Shown: positions 22,813-34,759, counted from the stretch's first letter. The stretch is 64,000 nt of DNA from Hofstenia miamia (GCA_004352715.1 SCFE01000039.1:1921543-1985542), one strand, 5' to 3'. Program-made: numbers and translations. Notes: generated by a model not told the origin, from the sequence alone.

Positions 22813-23828
22813 ATGCTGGAATACCTATGGAAACTACAGAAAGATTGTGGCACATAGATCTCACGTTTTGAGCACACTCTAGCTACTCGTTTATTGTATC
22901 TTTATTTGAGCTGTTTTGTGAACAATTACTATATAATGGATAATAAAATTGTGTCAATTTTTGATATGGACCTTCTGCAGAAGTGAAAGAAAAATTATCC
23001 GAGTACAATACGACCACATTTTGATATTTTCTGTATTATGAGATGCTTTGTTGGAATTGTATTAAATATGCAGAATTACAAATACATTACGTTGATAATT
23101 ACTTTTACTATTAAAATTATCAAAAAAAACAAATTTTAAAATCTTGGCACAATTTCGATGAACATTCTACACAAAGTTTTGGTTTGCTCTTTAATTGTCA
23201 GCAGTTTTACAATTCTTGGTATCAGCTGCAATTTTGCGTTAACTTTGTTTGTTGCAAGACATAAAAGAATTTGGATAGATAATATGAAACTAAACTATTT
23301 AAATCTATATAATACCTATTGATTATAATGGGTGACTGTTAGGTATTCCATTTTTACAAAACCTTACAAATAAGCAAAGAAATGAAATCAATGGCGTTTT
23401 GTTGGACAATTTTCAGTGTCCACACAATCAGAGCTTCAGTACAATCGAAAGGGGATTTAATTTTGCCAGGCTGACTTAAGACATTCCAAAAAAGGGCGTT
23501 GAAACACTTAAAATTTAAAAAAAATTATAATGCATTTTTAGACCTTATTTTGGATTCAATTCCATTTCACATTTGGACAATGAAAAATAATCAGTCAACT
23601 TCGAAAAAAGAATATTCATAGGTTTTGTCATTCTAACAACTAACTTAACAATTAATCGTATTGTTAAATAGTGCACAAGCCCACAAGCTCTTAGATAAAT
23701 GTCTTTCCGACAATAACAGTTAGTTGAAGTGTCAAAGACAAGCAGATTGACATATTTATTGCATACCCATTTTGAATAACTTGAAGGAATTACAAATGCT
23801 CGCAGCAACATAGATTTTTAAAATCGAC
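22813..23828. other. no gene seen
   Basis: An 88-codon minus-strand frame (23811-23545) abuts the piggyBac insertion site but shows no recognisable family. Confidence 0.4.
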
Positions 23829-23847
23829 TTAACCTTGTTCTGCCCAT

Positions 23848-23865
23848 TGTACACTATAGTGTACA
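23848..23865. repeat. subterminal perfect palindrome, left end of piggyBac copy 1
   Basis: TGTACACTATAGTGTACA is its own reverse complement and lies 2 bases inside the 13-bp terminal repeat. Variants recur at 24206-24221, 24239-24255, 26583-26606 and 26623-26641. Candidate transposase recognition site, by analogy with the internal repeats that piggyBac ends need. Confidence 0.7.
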
Positions 23866-24205
23866 AACTAATTGTTTGCCTGCAAATGTTGTTCCTTTTA
23901 AAAATTTCAGGAAATACGACAAAGTTGTACTGCAAATGTCACTCTAATTATTATCAAGTAATAAAGTGGAAGCAAATAGTTTTGCGACATGACCTAATTG
24001 ATAATCAAAATGTTGCATATTCCATTTTGGGTAAATATAATGTTTTTCACAGACTATGCAAATGCAACCTCATGTAGCCTGCTCAGTATATATAACTAAG
24101 TAACAGAAAAATTTGTAAGTAATATTTCAATATTGAATTACAAGATCAGCAAAATTTTAGTTGAATTGGGCATATACATCAAGAACTCAATTTCATTTTA
24201 AGTTT

Positions 24206-24255
24206 GTGCATTATAATGCACAGTGGTCGTTTGAATAGTTTGTACATTATAGTGA
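24206..24255. promoter_or_regulatory. two palindrome-type motifs just upstream of the transposase start
   Basis: GTGCATTATAATGCAC (24206-24221) is a perfect palindrome. TTTGTACATTATAGTGAC (24239-24255) is a half-conserved version of the same motif. They lie 24-73 bases before the ATG at 24279. Because the same motif marks both element ends, transposase binding here could also control its own transcription. That is inference. Confidence 0.45.
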
Positions 24256-24278
24256 CTTGATGCATATATTTGTTTAAG

Positions 24279-26502
24279 ATGAATGTTGATTACTCAAATT
24301 TGTATTGGCGACCCTACAAACGCGGTTATGCTATCTGTGTCCAATGGGATAAAGAATTCAATCATCATGAGGAATTTGTGCCAGTTGAAAAGCTCTTACC
24401 ACTTCAGCCTAATACTGATGAATTGAAAGGTGGAACTCCTGTAAAAATGCAATGGGGCAAGATATGGTGGACAGGATATATTAAGAAATATCAGGTAATT
24501 TATTTTTAACCCTATTTCAAATGATCATGATCAGTTTTTATATTTACATTGTGATTCATAGCTGTTAATTTAGGAGTCTCAAGTTATGGACCAACAAATT
24601 GAAGCATATTCATCTACTTCCCAAAGTCCATTGAGAGGAACTTATAGCTGTTCAGAAAATAATCATTCAGAAGATAAGAAATCACCTGAAACAGTAAAAA
24701 ATATAATTTAAATACAAATGAGTTATACGTATTTAGGATATTGAAGTCTCAGATGATCACCCCTCATCATCCGTTTACAACCTGCGAGAACGACGTTCAG
24801 TAATAAGTTGCTATGACAATTTCTCAGATGAATTTGACAGAAATTCTGAACAGGATACATCGAGCAATGAAGAATCAATTGGCATCGAGCTTAATGATGA
24901 AGTTTCTTCAACATCTGAAAATGAAGCTGATGATAAAGAAAACGTACGATGGCGAAGGCGCATCCAAGTTTTTCCAAAGTTGGATTGCACATATATTCGA
25001 GAGAAAGCATCAGAAACTCGAACACCATTACAATATTATTTGGACTATTTTTCAAATGAGTTCTTACAAACAATATGTGATTTTTCGAACATATATGAAA
25101 GAGAAAAAAGACCAAATTCTACATTTACAATTTCTATAAGTGATTTAAAGTTGTTTCTTGGAACGACAATATGGATGTCACTTATTAAACTACCTGATAC
25201 TAGGTTTTATTGGAACACATATATTCGAGTTCACCAAGTGGCAGATCACATTACTCGAAATAAATGGGAAAAAATAAAAGGAATGCTACATTTTTGCGAA
25301 AATTCCAAACTTCACGAAGAATCCTCAAAAACACGAAAATTTAATTTGCTTTTCAGAGAATTTAATCGTGTTGCAAATGAAATTTCGTACAAGGAACATC
25401 TCAGCATAGATGAACAAATAGTTCCTTATAAGGGAGTGAAATCTGGAGGATTGCGACAATATAATCCCCACAAGCCCAAAAAATGGGGATATACATGTAA
25501 GTTATTTCTCATGTGTGAAGAAGGTGGTCTCAACCATAACATAGAGTTCTATGCTGGACAAGATTGTCATAGTGTAGAATTGGAGAATAGTCACATAGGA
25601 AAGTCAGGGCAATTTGTTATTCGCCAATGTCAAAAAATACATTCAGGTTCAATTTCAAAGTTGCTTTTGATGACTGGTTTAATTCTTCTCAGCTCATGAT
25701 ATACTTAGCCAATAAATTAAATATTTACTGTATAGGCACAGTTCGCATCAATAGATGTAAAGGTTTGACATTTTCAACAGATAAAGAGATGAAAGAGCGT
25801 GGAAGAGGATCATGTGATGAACGACAATGTGAAGAAAAGGGTGTTTTGCTAAATGCAATAAAATGGTTTGACAGAAAACCTGTTTATGTTACCAGTACAT
25901 TTGTTGGTCGTTATCCAATTGATAAAGCAAAACGTTTTGATCGCAGTCAAAAGGAACAGGTTGAAATTGATTGCCCAAAAATAATAAAGACATACAATGC
26001 AACAATGGGGTTGGTTGATGAAATAAATCGTTATGTATCACTATACCGAACTACGGCACATTGTAATAAACGCCACTACATCAAACTTTTCTTTCATTAC
26101 AATGATCTTGCTTGTGTTAACAGTTGGTTGTTATATCGGAGAGACTGTGAAGATATCAATATGGTGCCAAAATACTCGTTGTATGAATTCAAATGTTACA
26201 TTGCAGAGGCCCTGTCAAAAATAGAGCCCTCAGCAATAAAAGGTAGAAGGTCTCTACAAGATGATGAAAGACATATGAAAAGAAAACGTGGAGGACCTTC
26301 CATTCAATTTCCTGTCCAAGATATACGATTAGATGGTCACGATCACTGGCCTGAAGCAGTACAACAGATCGGTCGATGTAAGAATCAGCTATGTGGCTCT
26401 AGAACATATTTCAAGTGTGTAAAGTGCAATGTTCACATTTGTATTTCAAAAAGTCATAATTGTTTCATGGCCTTTCATAATGTACAATCATCATATACTT
26501 AG
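24279..26502 (+). pseudogene. piggyBac transposase copy 1, three exons, one frameshift
   Basis: Exons 24279-24494, 24574-24693 and 24737-26502 match those of copy 2, all with phase-0 junctions (CAG/GTAATT, ACA/GTAAAA). The frame holds through the first catalytic block (SIDEQIVPYKG). A single T missing near 25649, relative to copy 2, then shifts it. The second catalytic Asp (FDDWF), third (VDEINRY) and C-terminal Cys/His domain continue in the other frame. Between 25497 and 25695 it also differs from copy 2 by a two-codon insertion, a one-codon loss and about ten substitutions. No full-length transposase can be made without frame correction. Confidence 0.9.
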
Positions 26503-26775
26503 TTATGATAATCAAATGTTTCTTTTGTGTAAATAAACTATCGCAATAATAAAGATTGTTCACTTAAATTTGCTTTTTGAAGTTTGTGCATTATATTGTA
26601 CAAACTTCTTAACTGCCCAATGAACACTATAATGTACAAACTTAGTGCGAGCAAAATAATTAGAGATTTGATTAATTAAAAAAATTATTTTCTAAATTTT
26701 ACTAAATTGGTATCTATGAAAAAACAAGATTTCGAAAACAAATAATTTAAGATGCCCTGGGCAGAACAAGGTTAA

Positions 26776-27734
26776 CAACTATTACATAACATTTCATCTC
26801 CAATAAGCATCAGTGATGGAGATTTACACCTTGTGTCACACAGCAGCTATGAAATTTCTGATAATAAATACCTTCAATTCAAGCACTATATTGGCTGAAT
26901 TGATAATTTAAAAGATGCTCTGGGAGCTACAATTGGCAAAATGCATTAAGAAAGTGTAGTAAACCAGCCTCAATCTGTACTATGAGATTGTCATGACATC
27001 ATAGCACCTACACGAATGTGAACTACAAAGTCACTCTACAGGAAGATTTTTAAGATTTCTATATATTGTAAATTAATTATTTTCAACTAGTGATGCATTA
27101 GCATTTTGGCTAAACTAATATTGTACACTAGATTTTGTACTACCAGGTAACCTTCCCTAGCAATTCACCAGAGTTTTAAACAATATTTATAGAAAAAATC
27201 AGTGACACAGTACACATAAGTGTAAAAGTGTTTACATTTGCTATTTGACCCTTAGCAAATAATACATTTATAAGAACCAACAAAATATACAACTTAATTT
27301 TTAATGTTATGTTGCTAACACATTTTGCAGTGGGCGATTTTGAAATGTAAAAAAAAATGTTTCCAAAAGCATGAAGAAGTGTAAAATATTAAATCCTTTG
27401 ATTTGGTCATTTAACACAACTTGTTACACCAAATGCTGGCCTGGTGTGGAGTGAATTTATGGTCTCATTTTTGTTAATATTACTGCAAATCATGAGGATT
27501 TGATTGCAATAGGCCTTAGATGAACTAATGTCAATGGCACCAATAACTGTGTTAAAATTTTTTATTGCAAATAGTATTTCATTACCACCACTTGATAATT
27601 GAAGTCAAATCAAAGCCTTATGCTGTCAGATTTTTAATAACAGGTGTTTAGATATTATATGAAATCAAGCATTTGCCTTTTCTCTTAAAAATTAGTCATA
27701 CAGTACCACTGATGCCTCTTATATATTACTGAAA
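26776..27734. other. no gene seen
   Basis: AT-rich spacer with no recognisable frame on either strand. Confidence 0.45.
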
Positions 27735-28460
27735 GTATAAGGTCCAGTTTAAACAATGATATTAGTGGTGCAGTTGCTCTTCTAGACCTAAGCAAAGCCT
27801 TTGATAGTCTAAGTTTCAATATAGTGTATAAAATCTTTGAATGTATGGATTTTCCCCTGACGGTATAAAATTACTAAGATCATTCATAGTTTATGTTTGT
27901 AATTTTTTGCATGGTTTAAGTATAGAACAGCATAAGAGGTTAAACAAGGTAGTCACCTGGTCCTTGACAACACTACAATATCAACAAACAAATGGCAAGT
28001 GAGAAGGTACAAAAGATTCAAATGCTAGTGTCAAAGTTTTACATTCAATATGCAACATTTGGCTGATTTCATTCAGTCATTTATTAATTCTGCTCTTCAA
28101 TTCACCAATAAAATAGTGGAATTAATAAAGGATTGAATGAAATCAGTGAATTTTTGCTGTTATTTATTCATTTGTTACAGGCCAGTTAGTGTTATAGAAG
28201 TTCATGGGTTACCATGTGAAAGCACAGTAATAAATTGCTTAATTTCTTTGATAATTACCTCATGCTAAATTATTGTATTAATAAATGTATAATTGTCAGT
28301 AAAATAAAATGCTCACAATGGAATAGATAAATTACAACAGCTGCAAGCAGAAATTGGAATAGTCTACCACAAGAGATCAGAGATTCTAAATCATTAAAGG
28401 TATTTAAAAGAAAAGTTAAGCAAGACTTACTTGCAAATCAAAAAATAATAGGCAGTTGAA
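27735..28460 (+). pseudogene. LINE relic: palm fragment and C-terminal tail
   Basis: Near 27755 the frame reads SGAVALLDLSKAFDSLSF, matching the first catalytic Asp motif of LINE reverse transcriptases (fLDlsKAFDtvdh). Near 28350-28430 another frame reads WNSLPQEIRDSKSL and FKRKVKQDLL, the usual C-terminal WNsLP..iR...sl..Fk..lk..l block. The part between is mostly deleted or unreadable and includes the hairpin at 28062-28147. Confidence 0.7.
28062..28147. repeat. long stem-loop, pre-microRNA-like
   Basis: The 28-base arm 28063-28090 pairs with 28119-28146. Every position pairs except one A-G mismatch, and one pair is G-U. Allowing wobble pairs, the stem extends to about 33 pairs (28062-28094 with 28115-28147) around a 20-base loop. 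Size and shape fit an animal microRNA precursor. It could equally be a tiny inverted repeat of a transposon. No expression evidence is available. Confidence 0.55.
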
Positions 28461-29189
28461 AGAAACTAGATACCTTGCAGAATATCTTTAATATTGCTTT
28501 TTAATTATAATTTTTAGGCTGTTTTGTATGTGTTATTTTATTTGTAAATTTTTTAGATTTGTTTATATGTCTGTTTGTCTTGTTGTGTGCATTACAATTT
28601 TTGTAAATATGTGTATGTACTGTATTCATTGTATATTTTTGCAGACTTCTTGGTGTATGCAGCATGCAAAAATGGAATTTATAAATGAAGTTATTGAAAT
28701 GTTTAATTTTTCAATCAACCAAGATGAGCATTTGGATAGACTCTTTTTACCCCACGTTTAAAACCCTAGTATTACCTTGCAAATGAAATAAAATGCTTTT
28801 ATTCATGGCTATATAGAATTTAAGTAAGACTAAAAAGCAATCTAGGTTTCCAAGAAAAGTCAATAAGGATAATTACTAAAAATATAATGCCCTTAACCTC
28901 TGAAGAGAAAGGGTCAATGTTCACATGTTGAGAATTATTCATGAGTAACAGATTGTTTTGACCACATGTTCTAACAATTTTTCTAAAGTCTATTAAGAAT
29001 TTTCAAAAGCTTTTTATTTTGGTAATAGGATGAATATGATATAGTGATTGTGTGCATATACATTGAATTAAAGAAGTGGAATACTGTATCATTCCTTTTG
29101 TTTGTGTTTATTATCTTGCATGGGTTTTATTCTGTGGAATATTAATGAAAAATCTTTGGGAGCATATGCCTGTCCTAAATGATGCATGC
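28461..29189. other. no supported gene
   Basis: A 77-codon frame at 28528-28761 has a hydrophobic start and an acidic end but no recognisable motif. Uncalled. Confidence 0.4.
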
Positions 29190-29990
29190 AGAATTTTGGT
29201 TGACTGTAATTCCTGTGAGCTCTTCAGGGTGGCTCAATATCTTCAATCTTTTTCACAAGGCATACCAGTAAACTATGGCTGCCAAACATTTGTCCTGCTT
29301 ATGTATTTCCTCCAAAGGAATTGGAGCCAATATTTAAATACTCTGATGATACTAACTTTCTTACTGCTATCAACATTGTTAAAATTAGTCACAAAAGTCT
29401 ATAAATTCGCTTGTAAAAGTGTTTGAAAATGTGAATCTCATTAACAACATCAACAAATCTAAAGAAATTATCTTTATGAAAAAAAATTGAAAAACAATGA
29501 GTTGCTAAACTTTGGAATTTGTAAAAGTTTGCTTCTTGGTGACGTGAAACCAGAACAAGTCTTATGTTAGAAGTACAAGGGATTTACATCAATGGTAATA
29601 CAGAGAAGTTTTATTTTCTCAGTAAATCTCCTTTTATAACAGATGATATTCGAAAGACTATCATTCAATCCTACATTCTGACATACATTACTTACTCATC
29701 AGCTATATGGATGGGTCATCTTAAACAAAAACAGAAGTACAACTTAAGACAGTGCTTTGTCATGCATCTAAAGCACTGCAGATACCAACAGATTTGGTAA
29801 CATGTAAGAAGAATGATGCCATTAGAAGGGAATTTGTTTCTCTTGTACACAAAATCAAATTAAACTCCAACCATCTACTTCAGGCAGCTTTAGTTAACAG
29901 AAAAGAATGTTATGATAAACCACTTGAATTGATACAATATTGTAGCATAATTCATCAAATAAGCTGCTGAAACTAAGATCAAAGGAAGAA
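29190..29990 (+). pseudogene. LINE reverse transcriptase C-terminal half relic
   Basis: FSQGIP near 29258 matches the GIPQGs motif. In a shifted frame IFKYSDDTNFLTA near 29330 matches the catalytic yADDt (both Asp retained, Ala replaced by Ser). INKSKEIIFMKK fits the N..Kt..m.f block. From 29564 a frame reads DDIRKTIIQSYILTYITYSSAIW (key part IIQSYILTYITYSS), followed by a VHKIKLNSNHLL tail near 29850. These are in the normal order for one LINE protein. At least three frame changes are present. Confidence 0.72.
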
Positions 29991-30251
29991 GAAAGAAAAA
30001 TATGATCAAAGCAAATAAGCAACTTAAATGATTAATTGTGCTCATTAAATATTTATAAATTAAATTACAAACATTATAAAAGCATGCTTGCCAATTACTT
30101 GAAATGACAAAATGTAGAGGGCGAAATTGGTTCTCATTATTTTTAGCCAACTAGGCAGAGCTGTCTTGTAAATTTAAAAATTCAAATTGACATGTACTAA
30201 TTTAGATTTAAGTATAAATATCATTGAAACATTGGAACAATTGTTGAAGTA

Positions 30252-30937
30252 CAGTGTGTTCCAGATCAAATGTAATTCTTAAATCACTTATGAGACGTAT
30301 TTATATAGACTATAATTATAAATGTTTTTTATCATTTTATAGGTAATGAATAGACATTTTATTATTGAAAGGCATTTATTAACTATATTCATTCATATAT
30401 TCAACATACAAAAAAATCTTTAAAATCTTAAAGATTGGTTGGACTGTAGTGTGATGATAGAAATGAAGATGAAGATCATGTCTGACTATCCTCCACATTG
30501 TCGTTTTTGAGGGAGAGATGTTTTTTCAAGCTTTCCTGAGAGAACTGCTGCTATTTTCAGCCATTTAGCGCCTGACTTCAACAAATTCTTCAGTCCTTTT
30601 TGGTTTTATTGCAGCCCTTTTTTGTTTGCGGATAGTACCAGTTTCTTCGAAAAGATCTTGTAAATTTATTCAGTTAATATTTCTTCTTTGCTGATCCATT
30701 GATTTTGAATTCACGCAAGAAGGCTAGACGAACTTTCGTTGGAGAAGTTGTTCTTCCAAACTGCTGAACTATCCGTTGTCTGAAAACATCTTCGTTTTGA
30801 TTTTGAAGCTCTGACAGAATTCTTAAATCAACTGTCTCACTTTTAGCTACAAAATCCTGTATCTTTGATACCATTTTATGCAATGAAAATACATATAAAA
30901 ATGAATTTAAAAATTACACTTGAGATAGAACACACTG
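30252..30937 (-). mobile_element. internally deleted mariner-type element, 686 bp
   Basis: The left end CAGTGTGTTCCAGATCAAAT and the reverse-complemented right end CAGTGTGTTCTATCTCAAGT are inverted repeats that remain similar for about 30 bases. Each is flanked by TA. The inside holds only the N-terminal part of a transposase on the minus strand. Length is about half that of an autonomous element, so it is a non-autonomous deletion derivative. Confidence 0.85.
30420..30883 (-). pseudogene. mariner transposase N-terminal DNA-binding region only
   Basis: From 30883 the frame reads a helix-turn-helix region with FRQRIVQQFGRTTSPTKVRL and FLREFKINGS (family f.r.fg..P...ti.rlv.kF.etGSv). After a stop at 30674 the second helix-turn-helix block appears in another frame: RTEEFVEVRR, then SKTTMWRIVRHDLHLH (family s.tsvwrilrkdLhlhPYkiq). 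Reading ends near the left terminus. The catalytic domain is absent, so it could bind but not cut DNA, if expressed. Confidence 0.72.
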
Positions 30938-30989
30938 TATATTCTTCGGATATTGTAGAATCTTGACAACCTTCCAACTAGTAAACTTG

Positions 30990-32193
30990 AGTGTAATTTA
31001 GGAGCTACTTCGAATATTTCCTATTGTTACCGAGTAAGGTAGGTGACAGATTCCAAATTCCATCTCTATTCTTTTGTTCTTAATTGTAGTTACTTAACTT
31101 TTAGTCTAATATCTAGGCAACAACTATAATTGACACTAGAAGTAACAACAGTAATTTAGGTTCAAGACAGGAGATGGTTGGTACAAAGTACAGNNNNNNN
31201 NNNNNNNNNNNNNNNNNNNNNNNNNNNNNNNNNNNNNNNNNNNNNNNNNNNNNNNNNNNNNNNNNNNNNNNNNNNNNNNNNNNNNNNNNNNNNNNNNNNN
31301 NNNNNNNNNNNNNNNNNNNNNNNNNNNNNNNNNNNNNNNNNNNNNNNNNNNNNNNNNNNNNNNNNNNNNNNNNNNNNNNNNNNNNNNNNNNNNNNNNNNN
31401 NNNNNNNNNNNNNNNNNNNNNNNNNNNNNNNNNNNNNNNNNNNNNNNNNNNNNNNNNNNNNNNNNNNNNNNNNNNNNNNNNNNNNNNNNNNNNNNNNNNN
31501 NNNNNNNNNNNNNNNNNNNNNNNNNNNNNNNNNNNNNNNNNNNNNNNNNNNNNNNNNNNNNNNNNNNNNNNNNNNNNNNNNNNNNNNNNNNNNNNNNNNN
31601 NNNNNNNNNNNNNNNNNNNNNNNNNNNNNNNNNNNNNNNNNNNNNNNNNNNNNNNNNNNNNNNNNNNNNNNNNNNNNNNNNNNNNNNNNNNNNNNNNNNN
31701 NNNNNNNNNNNNNNNNNNNNNNNNNNNNNNNNNNNNNNNNNNNNNNNNNNNNNNNNNNNNNNNNNNNNNNNNNNNNNNNNNNNNNNNNNNNNNNNNNNNN
31801 NNNNNNNNNNNNNNNNNNNNNNNNNNNNNNNNNNNNNNNNNNNNNNNNNNNNNNNNNNNNNNNNNNNNNNNNNNNNNNNNNNNNNNNNNNNNNNNNNNNN
31901 NNNNNNNNNNNNNNNNNNNNNNNNNNNNNNNNNNNNNNNNNNNNNNNNNNNNNNNNNNNNNNNNNNNNNNNNNNNNNNNNNNNNNNNNNNNNNNNNNNNN
32001 NNNNNNNNNNNNNNNNNNNNNNNNNNNNNNNNNNNNNNNNNNNNNNNNNNNNNNNNNNNNNNNNNNNNNNNNNNNNNNNNNNNNNNNNNNNNNNNNNNNN
32101 NNNNNNNNNNNNNNNNNNNNNNNNNNNNNNNNNNNNNNNNNNNNNNNNNNNNNNNNNNNNNNNNNNNNNNNNNNNNNNNNNNNNNNNNNNNNN
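30990..32193. other. spacer and 1000-base assembly gap (31194-32193)
   Basis: The 1000 Ns are a placeholder of conventional size. The 3' exons of the LDLa gene on the minus strand probably lie in or beyond this gap. Confidence 0.9.
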
Positions 32194-32282
32194 AATAAAA
32201 ATGCGCAAAATTTTTTATTTACTTTCATATATTCTAAGCTTTTCATTATTTATTATTAAGCATATTTAACAATAAAGAATAC

Positions 32283-33197
32283 CTCAAAGTAGGCTTGAGC
32301 TTGAAAATCGAATGTTAATGAGATATCACAATTTAGAGGAAATCTGGGGCATCCATATAGTGTGTCTTCATCAGCACCATGTGGACAATCCATGTGATCA
32401 TTACAAATTTGCATGATAGAAACCTCACATTTGTCTGACAAATCTTTATAGCATTTCAAGCTGATCTCTGAAGAATCACAACATTTATATTCATCAGTTG
32501 TATCAAATATCTCGTCTGTCACACAGTTATTAGTGTAATCACAACGATCCTCTTTCTTAAAGCATTTTTTTGAAAATCTAAATTTGAAAATGTAAATGTA
32601 TAAAAGCATGTACTATTACATGAATAATATTCCATTTTTAAAATTTGTTTTCAAAATATATTTATAATGGGTTATAACTAGCTAAAATAATTGATCTTAC
32701 TCGCAAGTTAATTGGGGTTTTGCACATTCGTCTTCACACAAATATGGCTCTACACACTTCTGTTTATAAAATCCGTTTGCTTCAATTAAATCATCTTGAC
32801 TACAAACCATGTGTCCCATTGGACATGTACATGGGAGAACGCAATCACGTATTGAGTCACATGATGAGGTGGAATTAACACATCGGTTGCTACTGCAGTT
32901 AAATCTAGGACAGTCTTCACAGAATTTCTCATCCTCTCCATAGGGACAGTCATTTTTTCCATTGCACACAAGGTACAACTTAATACATATATTTGGAAAG
33001 TGTTGACATCTTGGCATGCCATGACGACACAAATGTTTACCATTTTCATCTTCGTAATCTCCAGGACAATCGATGACACCATCATTGACTTTAGCTAATG
33101 GTATACAGGTGTCGTTACTGCATAAGTACTCATCTATCTCACAACAAATTGTGAGCCTTAAGAGAAGTGCACAAAACCACTTTTGTGCAAAACTCAT
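32283..33197 (-). CDS. secreted LDL-receptor class A repeat protein, N-terminal two exons
   Basis: Exon 1 (33197-32701) starts MSFAQKWFCALLLRLTICCE, a plausible signal peptide, and ends two bases into a codon at a GTAAGA donor. Exon 2 (32577-32283) starts after atttag with the completing base and ends at GAG/GTATTC. The Cys-rich protein contains LDLa modules: NDGVIDCPGDYEDEN near residue 40, CNGKNDCPYGEDEKFC near 75, a Cys-rich linker with CPMGHMVC, DRCDYTNNC...TDEYKC in exon 2 and CNDHMDCPHGADED near its end. The DC...GEDE-type acidic clusters are the calcium-binding and ligand-facing residues of the family. Such proteins act extracellularly or on the cell surface as receptors or in complexes. 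The C-terminus is missing because exon 2 ends 90 bases before the 1000-N gap. No transmembrane segment is visible yet. Confidence 0.82.
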
Positions 33198-34759
33198 TTC
33201 AAATGAAGCCAAAATAGGAGCGTTTAAAAGAAATGAAAAATTACTAATTTCTGATAGGAGGAGGGAATATATAATAAATGTTTTTAAAATATAACCATCC
33301 AAAATATAGCTATAACAATTTAATTATCAAATGCTTAGGAGTATATTTAGCAAAACTCAAGTTTTTGCCAAATTTTCAAATATTCTCATTTTTAAAGAAA
33401 TTTACAAGTTCTTGAAACAAGACATCAAAACAAAAGGATGCTTTATAATAAAAAGTGTATGACGTGCTACTTCAAGTTATTCGATATTGACATTATCAAT
33501 TGGAAAATTAGAAAAATACAAGTGTTTGTGCTTAACATAACTGAACTGATAACTTCACATTTAATAATAATAGTTTAACGTTTATCACGTTTAGCCAGTT
33601 TAACATTAAATTAAGTTTAACTTCGCATTTGCGTTTTCGCAGTGCTAAAATTAAAAAATTAAAATATATTTATAAATATGGATTTGGATTGCAAATTTTG
33701 GAATTGTATATATAACTAACTTCGAATTTCAATAGTGGTCATTTATCAGTATCCAATCCAATGATTCTATTATTATTATTTGAATTTAGAATTGAATTTG
33801 ATGAATATTCATTCGTAATCGAAATGAAATTTGACGTAACAGCTAACAGTAACGTCATTTCAAACTATTTCTAGTTGCCAAAAAGTAGAATAAATTTGTA
33901 ATTTAAAGCTTGAGATTGAGATTGAGTTTGATTTTTGTCAAGATTAAAGATTGAGATTGGGATTGAATTTGAAAAGATTGAGATTGACCCCCAAGATTGA
34001 GATTGAGATTAAACTCCCTGATGACGTATTTTAGTGTTAACTGAATATGTCTATGCATTCCTCAAACAAAAGATTCTACTTAACACATTGCGTCCCTTAG
34101 GTCAGGCTGATTAGTAACATGTTGGTATTTCCTGATAAGAACCATGAGACTTACGTTATAAAAAACTAGCGTAGTATTCAATAAGATTTATGAATCATTA
34201 AATATCGAAAAATTCTTGTTTACAAAATATAATACACATGCTAAATTTCTAATGCATTGCTAACTAAATCTATTTTTTCAAAATGGGATTGATTCGTCAA
34301 GTTCAAAATGAAAAGTTTTGCATCTTGTATAGGTGACTTGGTCCATTGTAATAAAAGTGAAATACAATGCCACCAAAAATTCATCATTGAAAACTAATCG
34401 TCAAAAGGCTGTTGTATTCAAAAATTGACAAAACTATATGAATATGGCCATTTGTCTATCTTTGACTAATCAAATGGTAGTAAGACTAAGATCCATCTAC
34501 AGACAATACACAATAAATCACAAACATGCAGGTGATTTAATTTAAATACTTCCTTATAAATTATATATTGAAATATTTTCTAAAAATGGTTATCCTATTA
34601 AATTATTTAAAGACGCTTACAAATTTACAAATTGGAGGAATTTATTGGAAATTATCATACATTACAAACAAAGATGCATCATTGACTATTGTATTAAATA
34701 TCACTAATAGAAACTTAAAAATATCAAGATACGACCAATATTTCAATCATACACAACAG
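33198..34759. other. intergenic, no gene seen
   Basis: AT-rich sequence containing a degenerate simple repeat at 33905-34015. Possible 5' control region of the LDLa gene lies just above 33197, but no motif can be defended. Confidence 0.4.
33905..34015. repeat. degenerate GATTGA simple repeat
   Basis: Many head-to-tail gattga or gattgag units, with interruptions, over about 110 bases. Confidence 0.8.

Larger units (their letters stand above)
23833..26771 (+). mobile_element. piggyBac element copy 1, complete ends, 2939 bp
   Basis: The left end CCTTGTTCTGCCC and right end GGGCAGAACAAGG are perfect 13-bp terminal inverted repeats. TTAA lies directly outside both (23829-23832 and 26772-26775), the hallmark piggyBac target duplication. 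Subterminal palindromic motifs occur at both ends. The transposase inside is frameshifted. A near-identical copy in the same orientation lies 22.4 kb downstream. Confidence 0.95.

Noticed and set aside
24891-25115. Minus-strand frame opposite piggyBac exon 3
   Set aside because: Antisense shadow of the transposase, repeated in copy 2 only because the DNA is duplicated.
31174-32269. Long open frames across the N run
   Set aside because: They consist almost entirely of unknown bases and have no coding content.
32786-33085. Second minus-strand frame of 99 codons over the LDLa exon
   Set aside because: It is a shadow of the LDLa frame; its methionine-rich content has no domain signal.
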